Notes under the pieces: model-generated | The model's database searches: none | Told to the model about the DNA's origin: nothing | Seen by the model: only the letters and a program-made list of their open reading frames with translations | Translations under genes and position numbers: made by a program | Assembly (NCBI RefSeq): GCF_001427125.1 | Contig: NZ_LMGK01000023.1 | Coordinates: forward strand, 223,870-287,869 | Origin: Pseudomonas sp. Root562 | GTDB taxonomy: Bacteria; Pseudomonadota; Gammaproteobacteria; Pseudomonadales; Pseudomonadaceae | Direction of reading: 5' to 3' | Length of the DNA: 64,000 bases | Shown: positions 34,133 through 43,638 of the stretch, piece by piece | Layout: the number at the start of each line of letters is the position of its first letter | Numbering within the stretch: position 1 is the stretch's first letter

Positions 34133-35155
34133 TCAGGACGACATCAGCTCGGCCTTGACCAGCTTCGCCTGCTCATCGGCGTGGTACGACGAGCGTACCA
34201 GCGGACCAGAAGCGACGTTCTTGAAGCCCATCTTGTAACCTTCCTCGGCGAACCAGGCGAAGGTGTCCGGGTGCACGAAACGTTGGACCGGCAAGTGACT
34301 GCGCGACGGTTGCAGGTACTGGCCCAGGGTCAGCATGTCGATGTCGTGCTCGCGCATTCGCTTCATGACTTCGATGACTTCTTCGTCGGTTTCACCCAGG
34401 CCCAGCATCAGACCGGACTTGGTCGGAATGTGCGGCATCATCTGCTTGAAACGTTGCAGCAGGGTCAGCGACCACTGATAGTCCGAACCCGGACGCGCAG
34501 CCTTGTACAGGCGCGGCACGGTTTCCAGGTTGTGGTTGAACACATCCGGCGGCTCGGCGGCGGTGATCTGCAGGGCGATGTCCATGCGGCCACGGTAGTC
34601 CGGAACCAAAGTCTCCAGCTGCACGTTTGGCGACAGCTTGCGGATTTCACGGATGCAGTCGGCGAAGTGCTGGGCACCACCGTCACGCAGGTCGTCGCGG
34701 TCTACCGAAGTGATCACCACGTATTTCAGGCGCAAGTCGGCGATGGCAATGGCCAGGCTTTGCGGCTCGTTGACGTCCAGTGGCTTCGGACGGCCGTGGC
34801 CGACGTCGCAGAACGGGCAGCGACGGGTGCAGATGTCGCCCATGATCATGAACGTTGCGGTGCCACCGGAGAAGCACTCGCCCAGGTTCGGGCAGGACGC
34901 TTCTTCGCACACGCTGTGCAGCTTGTGCTTGCGCAACAGCGCCTTGATGCGGTCGACTTCCGGGGATACCGGGATGCGCACGCGGATCCAGTCAGGCTTT
35001 TTCGGCAGTTCGGTGGTCGGAATGATCTTCACCGGAATGCGTGCAACCTTCTCGGCGCCGCGCAGCTTAACGCCGGCTTCAACCTTGGCACGCGGGGCCG
35101 GACGCTCGGTAACATCCTGCGTCGGGATCATGGTTTGCACTGCATCAGTAGTCAT
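34133..35155 (-). CDS. lipA: lipoyl synthase
   Basis: 340 residues. LipA inserts two sulphurs into the octanoyl group on lipoyl domains. Both iron-sulphur sites are present: the auxiliary cluster C-E-E-A-S-C-P-N-L-G-E-C (C-x4-C-x5-C) and the radical-SAM motif C-T-R-R-C-P-F-C (C-x3-C-x2-C), plus the C-terminal R-S-S-Y-H-A-D-E serine ligand. It follows lipB by one base and ends at a strong terminator, so lipB-lipA is the last part of the unit. Confidence 0.98.
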   Translation of the reverse strand: MTTDAVQTMIPTQDVTERPAPRAKVEAGVKLRGAEKVARIPVKIIPTTELPKKPDWIRVRIPVSPEVDRIKALLRKHKLHSVCEEASCPNLGECFSGGTATFMIMGDICTRRCPFCDVGHGRPKPLDVNEPQSLAIAIADLRLKYVVITSVDRDDLRDGGAQHFADCIREIRKLSPNVQLETLVPDYRGRMDIALQITAAEPPDVFNHNLETVPRLYKAARPGSDYQWSLTLLQRFKQMMPHIPTKSGLMLGLGETDEEVIEVMKRMREHDIDMLTLGQYLQPSRSHLPVQRFVHPDTFAWFAEEGYKMGFKNVASGPLVRSSYHADEQAKLVKAELMSS

Positions 35156-35156
35156 A

Positions 35157-35804
35157 TCAGTCGATTCCGCCCGTTAGGGTCGTCTGCTCAGCATAGTCGA
35201 GGTGTTTGACGAGCTGCGCGCGCAGCCGGGCACTTACCTCGGCAAATTCAATCGATCCTGCGTGATCGCTCAGCTGGGTCATCGCCAGCCCGGCGTAGCC
35301 GCAGGGATTAATCCGTCGAAACGGCTCCAGGTTCATGTCCACATTCAAGGCCAGGCCATGAAAGGAACAACCGTGGCGGATCCGCAGACCCAGGGAAGCG
35401 ATTTTCGCACCGTCGACATAAACACCCGGCGCGTCCGGTTTGGCCACCGCGGTCACGCCGTAGCTGGCAAGCAGCTCGATCAGGCATGACTCCATGCGGC
35501 TCACCAGGTCACGTACACCAAAACCCAGCTTGCGCACGTCGAGCAACAGGTAAGCCACCAGTTGCCCGGGGCCGTGGTACGTGACTTGCCCACCCCGGTC
35601 GACCTGCACCACCGGAATATCTCCCGGCAACAGCAAATGCTCGGCCTTGCCGGCCTGGCCCTGCGTGAACACCGGCGGGTGCTCGACCAGCCAGATCTCG
35701 TCGGGCGCACTGCTGCCGCGTTCGTTGGTGAAGCGTTGCATGGCATGCCAGACCGGCTCGTAAGCCATCTGGCCGAGCTCGCGAAAGCCCAGCGTGCCGG
35801 ACAT
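35157..35804 (-). CDS. lipB: octanoyl-[ACP]:protein octanoyltransferase
   Basis: 215 residues from ATG 35804, which overlaps the ybeD stop by one base (TGATG). LipB moves octanoate from ACP to lipoyl domains. Catalytic residues: Lys in D-G-A-K-I-A-S-L-G-L-R-I-R and Cys in I-N-P-C-G-Y-A-G-L-A-M-T-Q. G-G-Q-V-T-Y-H-G-P-G-Q-L-V marks the substrate pocket. Gene order ybeD-lipB-lipA is conserved. Confidence 0.96.
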   Translation of the reverse strand: MSGTLGFRELGQMAYEPVWHAMQRFTNERGSSAPDEIWLVEHPPVFTQGQAGKAEHLLLPGDIPVVQVDRGGQVTYHGPGQLVAYLLLDVRKLGFGVRDLVSRMESCLIELLASYGVTAVAKPDAPGVYVDGAKIASLGLRIRHGCSFHGLALNVDMNLEPFRRINPCGYAGLAMTQLSDHAGSIEFAEVSARLRAQLVKHLDYAEQTTLTGGID

Positions 35805-36079
35805 CACAGCACCATGTGCACGAAACCGGTGGCCCGCAGTTCGCTGTTGATGTTGTACAGCTGGTCCTGGTCGGTCGCGACGATGTGCAACTGGATGGTG
35901 GTGTATTTACCGTTGCTGCTTTGACGCTCGTCAACACGCTCATCATTGATCTTGGCGTGTTTGCGGACGATGTCGATGATCTTGTCCTTGTTGCCCACAC
36001 CCGTGTCGCTAATCACCTTAACCGGGTAATCAGTGGCAGGGAATTCGATCTTGGGCGCCTTTACTTCGGTATCGGTCAT
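35804..36079 (-). CDS. ybeD: DUF493 family protein YbeD
   Basis: 91 residues with an ACT-like ferredoxin fold expected. F-P-A-T-D-Y-P-V-K-V-I and S-S-N-G-K-Y-T-T-I-Q-L-H-I-V-A are typical. The family is conserved between dacA and lipB in gamma-proteobacteria, but no enzymatic role is established. The stop overlaps the lipB start. Confidence 0.92.
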   Translation of the reverse strand: MTDTEVKAPKIEFPATDYPVKVISDTGVGNKDKIIDIVRKHAKINDERVDERQSSNGKYTTIQLHIVATDQDQLYNINSELRATGFVHMVL

Positions 36080-36115
36080 GGCGTAACGGCCTCGTAAGCG
36101 TAAGCCGTGGCGACG

Positions 36116-36150
36116 GCAAAGCCCCGCGCCGGATCAGCGCAGGGCTTTGC
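36116..36150 (-). other. hairpin between dacA and ybeD
   Basis: GCAAAGCCC (36116-36124) pairs with GGGCTTTGC (36142-36150), with an inner GCGC/GCGC pairing. No U-run follows on the minus strand, so it is probably an RNA stability or attenuation element in the dacA-ybeD gap. Confidence 0.4.
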
Positions 36151-36162
36151 AGGTGCACACTA

Positions 36163-37320
36163 TCAGTTGAACAAGCCGTAGAAGAATAGACGGATGCTAT
36201 CCCACATGCGGCGGAAGATACCACCCTCTTCGACGCCGTCCAGAGCGATCAGGTCGGCGCTGTGCACGACTTTTTCGTCCAGTTTGACTTCGACTTTACC
36301 GATCACGTCGCCCTTGGCGATTGGTGCAACCAGTTGCGGGTTCATGGTCATGCTGGCAGCGAGCTTTTTCAGCTGGCCTTTGGGCAGGGTCATGGTCAGG
36401 TCTTGGGCCAGGCCGGCCTTGACTTGATTGGTGGCGCCTTTCCAGACAGGAGCCTGAGCCAGCTCGGCGCCTTTCTGATAGAAGGTCTGGGTTTCGAAGA
36501 AGCGGAACCCGTAGGTCAGCAGCTTCTGGGTCTCGGCGGCGCGAGCCACTTCGCTGTTGGTGCCGAACACCACGGCGATCAGACGCATGCCATCACGCAC
36601 GGCCGAGGACACCATGCAGTAGCCTGCTTCGTCGGTGTGACCGGTTTTCAGACCGTCGACCGTCTTGTCGCGCCACAGCAGCAGGTTACGGTTCGGCTGT
36701 TTGATGCCGTTCCAGAAGAACTCTTTCTGCGAGTAGATCGCGTAGTGAGCCGGGTCTTCGTGGATGATTGCGCGAGCCAGCACGGCCATGTCGTGAGCCG
36801 ACGAGTAGTGCTCAGGGTTCGGCAGACCGGTCGGGTTCATGAAGTGGCTGTTGGTCATGCCCAGGTCGCCAACGGTTTTGTTCATCATGTCGGCGAACGC
36901 GTCTTCGCTGCCGGCGATGTGCTCGGCGAGCGCAACACTGGCGTCGTTGCCCGACTGAATGATGATGCCGTGCAACAGGTCGCTGACAGTGACTTGCGAG
37001 CCGACCTTGATGAACATCCGCGAACCACCGGTACGCCAGGCGTTTTCGCTGACGGTGACCGGATCGTTTTCACCGATCTGGCCACGACGGATTTCCAGCG
37101 TCGCGATGTACGCGGTCATCAGCTTGGTCAGGCTGGCTGGCGGCAGACGCTGGTCACCATTGTTTTCGACCAGCACGTTGCCGCTGCTGGCGTCCATGAG
37201 CACGTAGGCCTTGGCGGCCAGTTGCGGTGGGGACGGCATCATCTCGACCGCGAAAGCGGCTGGCGAGAGGAGCAGCGGGACTAGAAGGCACAGGCGTTTG
37301 GCAAAGGTGGTGATGTTCAT
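36163..37320 (-). CDS. dacA: D-alanyl-D-alanine carboxypeptidase (PBP5/6 family)
   Basis: 385 residues with signal peptide (to A-F-A-V-E). It trims the terminal D-Ala of muropeptides and is tethered to the inner membrane by its C-terminal amphipathic helix (M-W-D-S-I-R-L-F-F-Y-G-L-F). Active-site motifs: S-L-T-K (about residue 62), S-G-N-D-A-S and K-T-G-H-T-D. It lies in the rlpA-mltB-rodA-mrdA elongation cluster; the 197-base gap to rlpA suggests its own promoter. Confidence 0.95.
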   Translation of the reverse strand: MNITTFAKRLCLLVPLLLSPAAFAVEMMPSPPQLAAKAYVLMDASSGNVLVENNGDQRLPPASLTKLMTAYIATLEIRRGQIGENDPVTVSENAWRTGGSRMFIKVGSQVTVSDLLHGIIIQSGNDASVALAEHIAGSEDAFADMMNKTVGDLGMTNSHFMNPTGLPNPEHYSSAHDMAVLARAIIHEDPAHYAIYSQKEFFWNGIKQPNRNLLLWRDKTVDGLKTGHTDEAGYCMVSSAVRDGMRLIAVVFGTNSEVARAAETQKLLTYGFRFFETQTFYQKGAELAQAPVWKGATNQVKAGLAQDLTMTLPKGQLKKLAASMTMNPQLVAPIAKGDVIGKVEVKLDEKVVHSADLIALDGVEEGGIFRRMWDSIRLFFYGLFN

Positions 37321-37517
37321 CCGTCTCTCGAAATCGCTAATGGAAACTGCCCGAAGGCAAAACTAATCAAATAACCTTCTAACGGGTTATCGCGTGTTCA
37401 GTTGCTCACTCCAGCCACCCTTTGCCGGGCTTTTGTTCTTCGACGAGCCAACAACCTGGTTCACCCCCCAAAACCGCAGATGAACCGTCAATCAAGTTCT
37501 ACGTGTTACTCAGTGGC

Positions 37518-38510
37518 TTACTCGGTCACGACGCTAGGCGAACCGAGGTTGGCCAGGCGCACGCTGTTCTGCACTTGCTGGATTTCACCCGGTGAACCGA
37601 TTGGCCCCAGGCGCACCCGATGCAGGGTCTGCTGATTGCGCACGATCGAGCTGATGAACACCGGAGCGCTCACCATCCCGCTGAGCTTCGACCTCAGCAG
37701 CTCGGCAGCGTCCGGGTTGGCGAAGGCGCCCACCTGCAGATACTGGCCAGACGCTGGTGCAGAAGCGTTTTTTTTTGCATCGATTTGTACTGGAACGACC
37801 GCGGCGGCGTGTTGCTGCGGCGGCGGAGTCCATTGTTCGACTGTACCGGCCGAAGCCGTGATGACCGGCGCGCTATTCTGCGCGACTTGCGGCTCGTTGA
37901 GCATTAAAGGCGCCGGACGGCCCTTGGCGGCCCACCATTGCTGCGGATCGATGCCTTCGACCTTGACCCGCGCAGTGCCGGTTTCGGCATAACCGAGTTT
38001 CTTGGCGGCCGCGTAGGACAAATCGATGATGCGGTCCGAATAGAACGGCCCGCGGTCGTTGACGCGCAGGATCACGGTCTTGTTGTTGTCCAGGTTGGTC
38101 ACCCGAACGTAACTTGGCAATGGCAAGGTCTTGTGTGCAGCACTCATGCCGTACAGGTCATACACTTCGCCGTTGGCGGTGTTCTGACCGTGGAACTTGG
38201 TGCCGTACCAGGACGCCGTACCGGACTGTACGTAGGTCTTGGATTCTTGAATCGGGAAATAGGTTTTGCCCAGCACCGTGTAAGGGTTGGCCTTGTATGG
38301 ACCGGTGTGCAGGGTCGGCGTGGCATCCGGGATGCGCGTAACGTCGACATCCCACCACGGTGCGCCATCCTTGTGTGCCCGGTTGATGTCCAGCCCCGGC
38401 GTCGAGCGCACGGTCGTGGGAGACTTCTGGGCCGGCGGGCGGCTGGTCGAACAACTGGCGACCAGCACTGCCAACGCGGCAAGTGCCATCAGCTTCAGGG
38501 GTTTATTCAT
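37518..38510 (-). CDS. rlpA: RlpA, septal lytic transglycosylase/SPOR lipoprotein
   Basis: 330 residues from ATG 38510; an in-frame ATG at 38525 overlapping the mltB stop would add five residues. The signal ends in V-A-S-C (lipobox). The double-psi beta-barrel RlpA domain (about 85-180) has G-T-A-S-W-Y-G-T-K-F-H-G and R-V-N-D-R-G-P-F. A C-terminal SPOR domain (about 255-330, Y-L-Q-V-G-A-F-A-N-P) binds denuded glycan at the septum. In P. aeruginosa RlpA is a lytic transglycosylase that helps separate daughter cells. Confidence 0.94.
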   Translation of the reverse strand: MNKPLKLMALAALAVLVASCSTSRPPAQKSPTTVRSTPGLDINRAHKDGAPWWDVDVTRIPDATPTLHTGPYKANPYTVLGKTYFPIQESKTYVQSGTASWYGTKFHGQNTANGEVYDLYGMSAAHKTLPLPSYVRVTNLDNNKTVILRVNDRGPFYSDRIIDLSYAAAKKLGYAETGTARVKVEGIDPQQWWAAKGRPAPLMLNEPQVAQNSAPVITASAGTVEQWTPPPQQHAAAVVPVQIDAKKNASAPASGQYLQVGAFANPDAAELLRSKLSGMVSAPVFISSIVRNQQTLHRVRLGPIGSPGEIQQVQNSVRLANLGSPSVVTE

Positions 38511-38524
38511 AGGCAATGCCCGCA

Positions 38525-39535
38525 TTACTTGACGCCCCGTGCTTGGACCAGCTGTTCAGACAGTTGATGTACGGCCATGGCGTACATCACGCTGCGGTTA
38601 TATCGCGTGATCGCGTAAAAATTCTTCAGGCCCATCCAGTATTCAGGCCCCTTGTCGCCTTCCAGCCGGAAAGCGGTAACCGGCATATCATCGCGCAGCG
38701 CATCATGACTTGACCAGCCCAAGGCCCGCAACTCTCCAACGGTTTTAGTCGGCTCGATGCCGGTGGTCAAACCTGCATCGACCTGTTCGCCCCGCACATC
38801 GGCGCGGCTGACCACCGGTTCGCCGGCGACCCAGCCATGGCGCTTGAAGTAGCTGGCGACGCTGCCGATGGCATCGTCCGGGTTGTTCCAGATATTGATG
38901 TGGCCGTCACCGTCGAAGTCCACCGCATAGGCGCGAAAGCTGCTGGGCATGAACTGCGGCAGCCCCATGGCCCCGGCGTAGGAGCCTTTGAGGGTCAACG
39001 GGTCGACCTGCTCTTCACGCGCCAGCAGCAGGAACTCACGCAATTCCTTGCGGAAAAATTCGGCACGGGGAGGATAGTCGAAACCCAGGGTCGACAACGC
39101 ATCGATTACCCGGAAATTGCCGGTATTGCGACCGAAAAAGGTTTCGACGCCGATGATCGAGACGATCACCTGAGCCGGCACGCCGTATTCCTGTTCAGCC
39201 CGGGCCAGCACCGCTTCGTGCTGGCGCCAGAAATCCACGCCACGGGCGATACGCGCGTCGGTGATGAACATCGGGCGATATTCGTTCCACTGCTTGACCC
39301 GCTCGGCGGGTTTCGAAATAGCGTCCAGGATCGACTGTTTGCGCTCGGCTTCGCGAAACACGCCCATCAACTGTTCACCGGCGAAACCGTAGTCGCGGGT
39401 CATTTCACCGACGAATTCGGCCACTTGCGGTGTGCCTTCGTAATCGCCGGCCAACGCTTCCTGCGCAGTGCCAAGGATGCTTACCAGGCCGACCCACGGC
39501 GCGTATCGAGTCGCCCAGCCACGCATTACTTGCAT
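38525..39535 (-). CDS. mltB: lytic murein transglycosylase B (SltB1-type)
   Basis: 336 residues from ATG 39535 (AAGGTGAAG ahead); a GTG at 39571 would overlap rodA. The signal peptide ends at A-L-A-G without a lipobox, so the enzyme should be soluble and periplasmic like P. aeruginosa SltB1, unlike lipoprotein MltB of E. coli. The catalytic Glu is in I-I-G-V-E-T-F-F-G-R and M-G-L-P-Q-F-M-P-S-S follows. It ends one base into the possible upstream rlpA start. Confidence 0.94.
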   Translation of the reverse strand: MQVMRGWATRYAPWVGLVSILGTAQEALAGDYEGTPQVAEFVGEMTRDYGFAGEQLMGVFREAERKQSILDAISKPAERVKQWNEYRPMFITDARIARGVDFWRQHEAVLARAEQEYGVPAQVIVSIIGVETFFGRNTGNFRVIDALSTLGFDYPPRAEFFRKELREFLLLAREEQVDPLTLKGSYAGAMGLPQFMPSSFRAYAVDFDGDGHINIWNNPDDAIGSVASYFKRHGWVAGEPVVSRADVRGEQVDAGLTTGIEPTKTVGELRALGWSSHDALRDDMPVTAFRLEGDKGPEYWMGLKNFYAITRYNRSVMYAMAVHQLSEQLVQARGVK

Positions 39536-39552
39536 TGAACTCTTCACCTTAT

Positions 39553-40698
39553 TCAAACCTGTGCGATCCACTTACGATGGGTATGGATCGACATCAAAAC
39601 CCCAAACGCTGACAGCAGCGTCACCAGCGAAGTTCCTCCGTAGCTAATGAACGGCAACGGCACCCCCACGACCGGCAACAGGCCGCTGACCATACCGATA
39701 TTGACGAAAACATAAACAAAAAACGTCATGGTCAGCGCGCCGGCCAGCAACTTGCCGAACAATGTCTGGGCCTGGGCGGTAATCACCAGCCCGCGCCCGA
39801 TCAACAGCAGGTAGATCAACAACAGCGCGCAAATGCCCACCAGACCGAACTCTTCGCCCATGACCGCAATGATGAAGTCGGTATGGCTTTCCGGGAGAAA
39901 GTCCAGGTGCGACTGGGTGCCCAATAGCCACCCCTTGCCGAACACGCCGCCGGAACCGATGGCGGCCTTCGACTGAATGATGTTCCAGCCAGTGCCCAGC
40001 GGATCACTCTCAGGGTCGAGGAACGTCAGGACCCGCTGCTTCTGGTAATCGTGCATGACGAAGAACCACATGGCGATGGCCACGGGCACCGTTGCGGCCA
40101 GTACGCTGAGAATCCAGCGCCAGCGCAGGCCACCCATGAACAGCACGAATGCACCACCGGCCAGGATCAGCAGCGAGGTGCCGAGGTCCGGTTGCCGCAC
40201 AATCAAAATGAACGGCACGCCGATCAGCATCAGGCTGACGCCCACGTGTTTAAGCTGCGGTGGCAGACTGCGTTTGGACAGATACCAGGCGATAGTCGCC
40301 GGCATCAGGATTTTCATGAACTCCGAGGGCTGGAAGCGGATCACCCCGGGAATATTGATCCAGCGTGTCGCGCCCATGGCGTTGTGGCCCATGATGTCCA
40401 CCACCAGCAACAGCATCACGCCGACCACGTAGCCCAGCGGCACCCAACGCGCCATGAATCGCGGTTCGAATTGGGCGATGACGATCATCGCCACCAGGCC
40501 AATACCGAACGAGGTGGCTTGTTTGCCCAGCAGATCCCAACTTTTGCCACTGGCCGAATACAACACGAACAGGCTGCCGGCGGCGAGGGTCAACAGCAGG
40601 ATCAGCAAAGGGCCGTCGATGTGCATGCGTTGCAACAACGTCGCCCGGCGACGCATCACATCCTCGCTGGAAAGCATGCGATCGAAATTATTCTTCAC
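39553..40698 (-). CDS. rodA: RodA, SEDS peptidoglycan glycosyltransferase
   Basis: 381 residues. The GTG start at 40698 lies inside the mrdA end (11-base overlap) and has a good GGAGG 9 bases ahead. About ten membrane helices. Conserved SEDS parts: F-Q-P-S-E-F-M-K-I, R-Q-P-D-L-G-T, L-P-E-S-H-T-D-F-I and P-L-P-F-I-S-Y-G-G-T-S. RodA polymerises glycan during elongation together with PBP2, encoded just upstream. Confidence 0.97.
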   Translation of the reverse strand: MKNNFDRMLSSEDVMRRRATLLQRMHIDGPLLILLLTLAAGSLFVLYSASGKSWDLLGKQATSFGIGLVAMIVIAQFEPRFMARWVPLGYVVGVMLLLVVDIMGHNAMGATRWINIPGVIRFQPSEFMKILMPATIAWYLSKRSLPPQLKHVGVSLMLIGVPFILIVRQPDLGTSLLILAGGAFVLFMGGLRWRWILSVLAATVPVAIAMWFFVMHDYQKQRVLTFLDPESDPLGTGWNIIQSKAAIGSGGVFGKGWLLGTQSHLDFLPESHTDFIIAVMGEEFGLVGICALLLIYLLLIGRGLVITAQAQTLFGKLLAGALTMTFFVYVFVNIGMVSGLLPVVGVPLPFISYGGTSLVTLLSAFGVLMSIHTHRKWIAQV

Positions 40699-42583
40699 GG
40701 GCCGTAGCCTCCGCGCTGATAGGACTGGCGTATTCGGCTTTCAGATGACCGCTCTCATCGAGCAACCAGGCGTCCATGACTTGACGCACCACGGGCGCTG
40801 CCACGCCGGAGCCGGACTCGCCGTTCTCCACCATCACCGACACCACGATTTTCGGGTCGTCGGCCGGCGCAAAGCCGACGAACAAAGCGTGGTCACGGTG
40901 GCGCTCCTGAACCTTGGAGCGGTCGTACTTCTCGCCCTGCTTGATCGCCACCACCTGAGCCGTACCGCTCTTGCCGGCGATCCGGTACTGCGCACCGATC
41001 GAAGCCTTGCGCGCGGTGCCCCGGGCGCCATGCATGACCTGCTGCATGCCGTGGTTGACCTTGGTCCAGTCCGACGGGTCGCGCAGGATAATGTCCGGCA
41101 TGGGATTTTCATCCACCGGCTTCGCGCCTTCGATGGTCTTGGCCAGATGCGGGCGATTCCAGATGCCTTTGTTGGCCACCAGCGCGGTGGCCTGGGCCAA
41201 CTGCAACGGAGTCGATTGCATATAGCCCTGACCGATCCCGAGAATCAGCGTTTCGCCCGGATACCATGCCTGACGGCGGGTCGCACGCTTCCACTCGCGG
41301 GACGGCATCAAGCCAGGCGACTCTTCGAACATGTCCAGAGAGACTTTCTGGCCGATGCCGAACTTGGTCATGTAGGCCGACAGCCGATCGATCCCCAGCT
41401 TGTGCGCCAGGTCATAGAAGTAGGTGTCGTTGGAACGCATGATCGCCGTATCGAGGTCGACGAAGCCGTCGCCGGTGCGGTTCCAGTTGCGATACTTGTG
41501 GTCGTAGTTGGGCAGCATGTAGTAGCCCGGATCGAATACCCGGCTCGACGCTGTCACCACGCCCGCGTCAAGACCGGCAATCGCCACCGCTGGCTTGATC
41601 GTCGATCCCGGTGGATACAGGCCGCGCAGGACGCGGTTGAACAACGGCCGGTCGATGGAATCGCGCAGTTCGGAATAGGCCTTGAAGCTGATGCCGGTGA
41701 CGAACAGGTTCGGATCGAAACTCGGTTGGCTGACCATCGCCAGCACTTCACCGGTTTTCGGGTCCAGCGCCACGACAGCGCCGCGCCGCCCGCCAAGTGC
41801 GGCTTCAGCGGCTTCCTGCAACTTGATGTCCAGGCTCAGCACGATGTCCTTGCCGGGAATCGGATCGGTACGCTTGAGTACCCGTAAAACGCGGCCCCGA
41901 GCGTTGGTTTCGACTTCTTCGTAACCCACCTGGCCGTGCAGTTCGGGCTCGTAAAAGCGTTCGATACCGGTTTTGCCGATGTGATGGGTGCCGCTGTAAT
42001 TGACCGGGTCGAGGGTCTTAAGCTCTTTCTCGTTGATCCGCCCCATGTAACCCACCGAGTGCGCAAAGTGCGCGCCCTGCGGATAGTGGCGAACCAGTTG
42101 CGCCACCACTTCCACGCCCGGTAGGCGGAACTGGTTGACGGCGATCCGGGCAATCTGTTCTTCGGTCAGCTCAAACAGGATCGGCACCGGCTCGAACGGC
42201 CGACGTCCCTGACGCATGCGCTTTTCGAAAATCACCCGGTCCTCGGGCGTCATCTCCAATACTTCGACGATGACGTCGAGCACTTGCTGCCAGTCGCCGG
42301 ACCGCTCGCGGGTCATGCTCAGGCTGAAACTCGGCCGGTTGTCGGCGATCACCACGCCGTTGCGGTCGAAAATCAAGCCGCGAGTCGGCGGAATCGGTTG
42401 TACGTGGACGCGGTTGTTTTCCGACAGGGTCGAGTGGTAGTCGTACTGGATCACCTGAAGGAAATACAGACGCGCGATCAGCACGCCAATCAGCACCACC
42501 ACGGCAATTGCCCCGAACACGACGCGGCCACGCACCAGACGGGCGTCTTTTTCGTGGTCCTTGATGCGGATCGGCTGAGGCAT
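40688..42583 (-). CDS. mrdA: penicillin-binding protein 2
   Basis: 631 residues from ATG 42583. One N-terminal membrane helix (about 20-40), PBP dimer domain, then transpeptidase. Motifs: S-x-x-K in P-P-G-S-T-I-K, S-x-N in R-S-N-D-T, and K-S-G-T-A-Q. PBP2 crosslinks new strands in the Rod complex with RodA. The gene overlaps rodA by 11 bases. Confidence 0.97.
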   Translation of the reverse strand: MPQPIRIKDHEKDARLVRGRVVFGAIAVVVLIGVLIARLYFLQVIQYDYHSTLSENNRVHVQPIPPTRGLIFDRNGVVIADNRPSFSLSMTRERSGDWQQVLDVIVEVLEMTPEDRVIFEKRMRQGRRPFEPVPILFELTEEQIARIAVNQFRLPGVEVVAQLVRHYPQGAHFAHSVGYMGRINEKELKTLDPVNYSGTHHIGKTGIERFYEPELHGQVGYEEVETNARGRVLRVLKRTDPIPGKDIVLSLDIKLQEAAEAALGGRRGAVVALDPKTGEVLAMVSQPSFDPNLFVTGISFKAYSELRDSIDRPLFNRVLRGLYPPGSTIKPAVAIAGLDAGVVTASSRVFDPGYYMLPNYDHKYRNWNRTGDGFVDLDTAIMRSNDTYFYDLAHKLGIDRLSAYMTKFGIGQKVSLDMFEESPGLMPSREWKRATRRQAWYPGETLILGIGQGYMQSTPLQLAQATALVANKGIWNRPHLAKTIEGAKPVDENPMPDIILRDPSDWTKVNHGMQQVMHGARGTARKASIGAQYRIAGKSGTAQVVAIKQGEKYDRSKVQERHRDHALFVGFAPADDPKIVVSVMVENGESGSGVAAPVVRQVMDAWLLDESGHLKAEYASPISAEATAREE

Positions 42584-42593
42584 GAGGGCAGAA

Positions 42594-43061
42594 CTACTTG
42601 TGGTAAGGGTGGCCGGACAGAACTGTCCAGGCACGATACAGCTGTTCGCCGATGAGGATGCGCACCAACGGATGCGGCAACGTCAACGGCGAGAGCGACC
42701 AACGCTGATCGGCGCGGGCACAGACTTCCGGCGCCAGCCCCTCGGGGCCACCGACCATGAAATTGACAGTGCGCGAGTCCAGCCGCCAGCGATCGAGTTC
42801 CACCGCCAGTTGCTCGGTACTCCAGGGCTTGCCGTGGACTTCGAGGGTGACAATACGCTCGTTCGGCCCGACCTTGGCCAGCATGGCTTCGCCTTCCTGA
42901 CGGATAAAGCGCGCCACGTCGGCATTCTTGCCCCGGGTATTGAGCGGTATTTCCACCAGTTCCAGCGCCAGCTCGGACGGAAGACGCTTGGCATATTCAT
43001 GCCAGCCTTCTTCCACCCACTTGGGCATGCGGGAACCGACGGCGATCAGTCGCAGTCGCAC
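42594..43061 (-). CDS. rlmH: 23S rRNA (pseudouridine1915-N3)-methyltransferase
   Basis: 155 residues, GTG start. A SPOUT-fold methyltransferase that modifies pseudouridine 1915 in 23S helix 69. M-V-G-G-P-E-G and the C-terminal L-T-L-P-H-P-L-V-R-I-L-I-G-E-Q-L-Y-R-A form the knotted SAM site. P-Y-H-K ends the protein, as usual. It lies 10 bases both from rsfS and before mrdA, in the conserved rsfS-rlmH-mrdA order. Confidence 0.96.
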   Translation of the reverse strand: MRLRLIAVGSRMPKWVEEGWHEYAKRLPSELALELVEIPLNTRGKNADVARFIRQEGEAMLAKVGPNERIVTLEVHGKPWSTEQLAVELDRWRLDSRTVNFMVGGPEGLAPEVCARADQRWSLSPLTLPHPLVRILIGEQLYRAWTVLSGHPYHK

Positions 43062-43070
43062 AGCCGTTCC

Positions 43071-43565
43071 TTATTCCTGGTCTTTGTTGAGCTTGTTGAA
43101 ATGCTCGTGACCAACTTCAGGACTGTGGTGTTTGCCGTCGGCGGCACGGCTCTGCTCGGCGCCTTTCCACAGGCGCTCCAGGTCGTAGAACTGACGGGCG
43201 TTGGAGGTCATCATGTGGACGATCACGTCGTCCATGTCCAGCAGCACCCAGTCGCTGTCGCCCTTGCCTTCTTCACCCAGCGGCTTGATGCCCAGGGCTT
43301 TGACGGCTTCGCGAACCTTGTCCAGCATCGCGCCGATCTGGCGGTTGGAAGTACCGGTGGCGATGATCATGTAGTCGGTGATGCTCTGCTTGTCGCGAAC
43401 GTCGATGACCAGAACGTCCTGGGCCTTGACGTCTTCCAGGGCCGCTACCGCGATCTTGACCAGTTCGTCGCCTTTAGGCGGCTCGGCAGCCAGGACTTTT
43501 TCAGGCAGCGGGGCACTCTTGAACGTGCCTTTGCGCTTAACTTTGTTTACTTCGTTGTTCGTCAT
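43071..43565 (-). CDS. rsfS: ribosomal silencing factor RsfS
   Basis: 164 residues, longer than the ~105 of E. coli: the core (about 33-135, with D-V-R-D-K-Q-S-I-T-D-Y-M-I-I-A-T-G-T-S-N and G-D-S-D-W-V-L-L-D-M) is flanked by a basic N-terminal tail and a His/Glu-rich C-terminal tail. RsfS binds uL14 on the 50S subunit and blocks subunit joining in starvation. The extensions are usual in pseudomonads as far as I recall. Confidence 0.94.
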   Translation of the reverse strand: MTNNEVNKVKRKGTFKSAPLPEKVLAAEPPKGDELVKIAVAALEDVKAQDVLVIDVRDKQSITDYMIIATGTSNRQIGAMLDKVREAVKALGIKPLGEEGKGDSDWVLLDMDDVIVHMMTSNARQFYDLERLWKGAEQSRAADGKHHSPEVGHEHFNKLNKDQE

Positions 43566-43638
43566 AAAAAACTCGTTTTGCTCGTTTGTTCGGGCGCTTC
43601 AATACACGTTGTTGCCACGTGCCTTGAGGCACTCCTAT

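Noticed and set aside
36262..37284. Long plus-strand open frame opposite dacA (340 codons).
   Set aside because: Antisense frame to an unambiguous PBP5/6 gene with all three active-site motifs; no ribosome site or family features.
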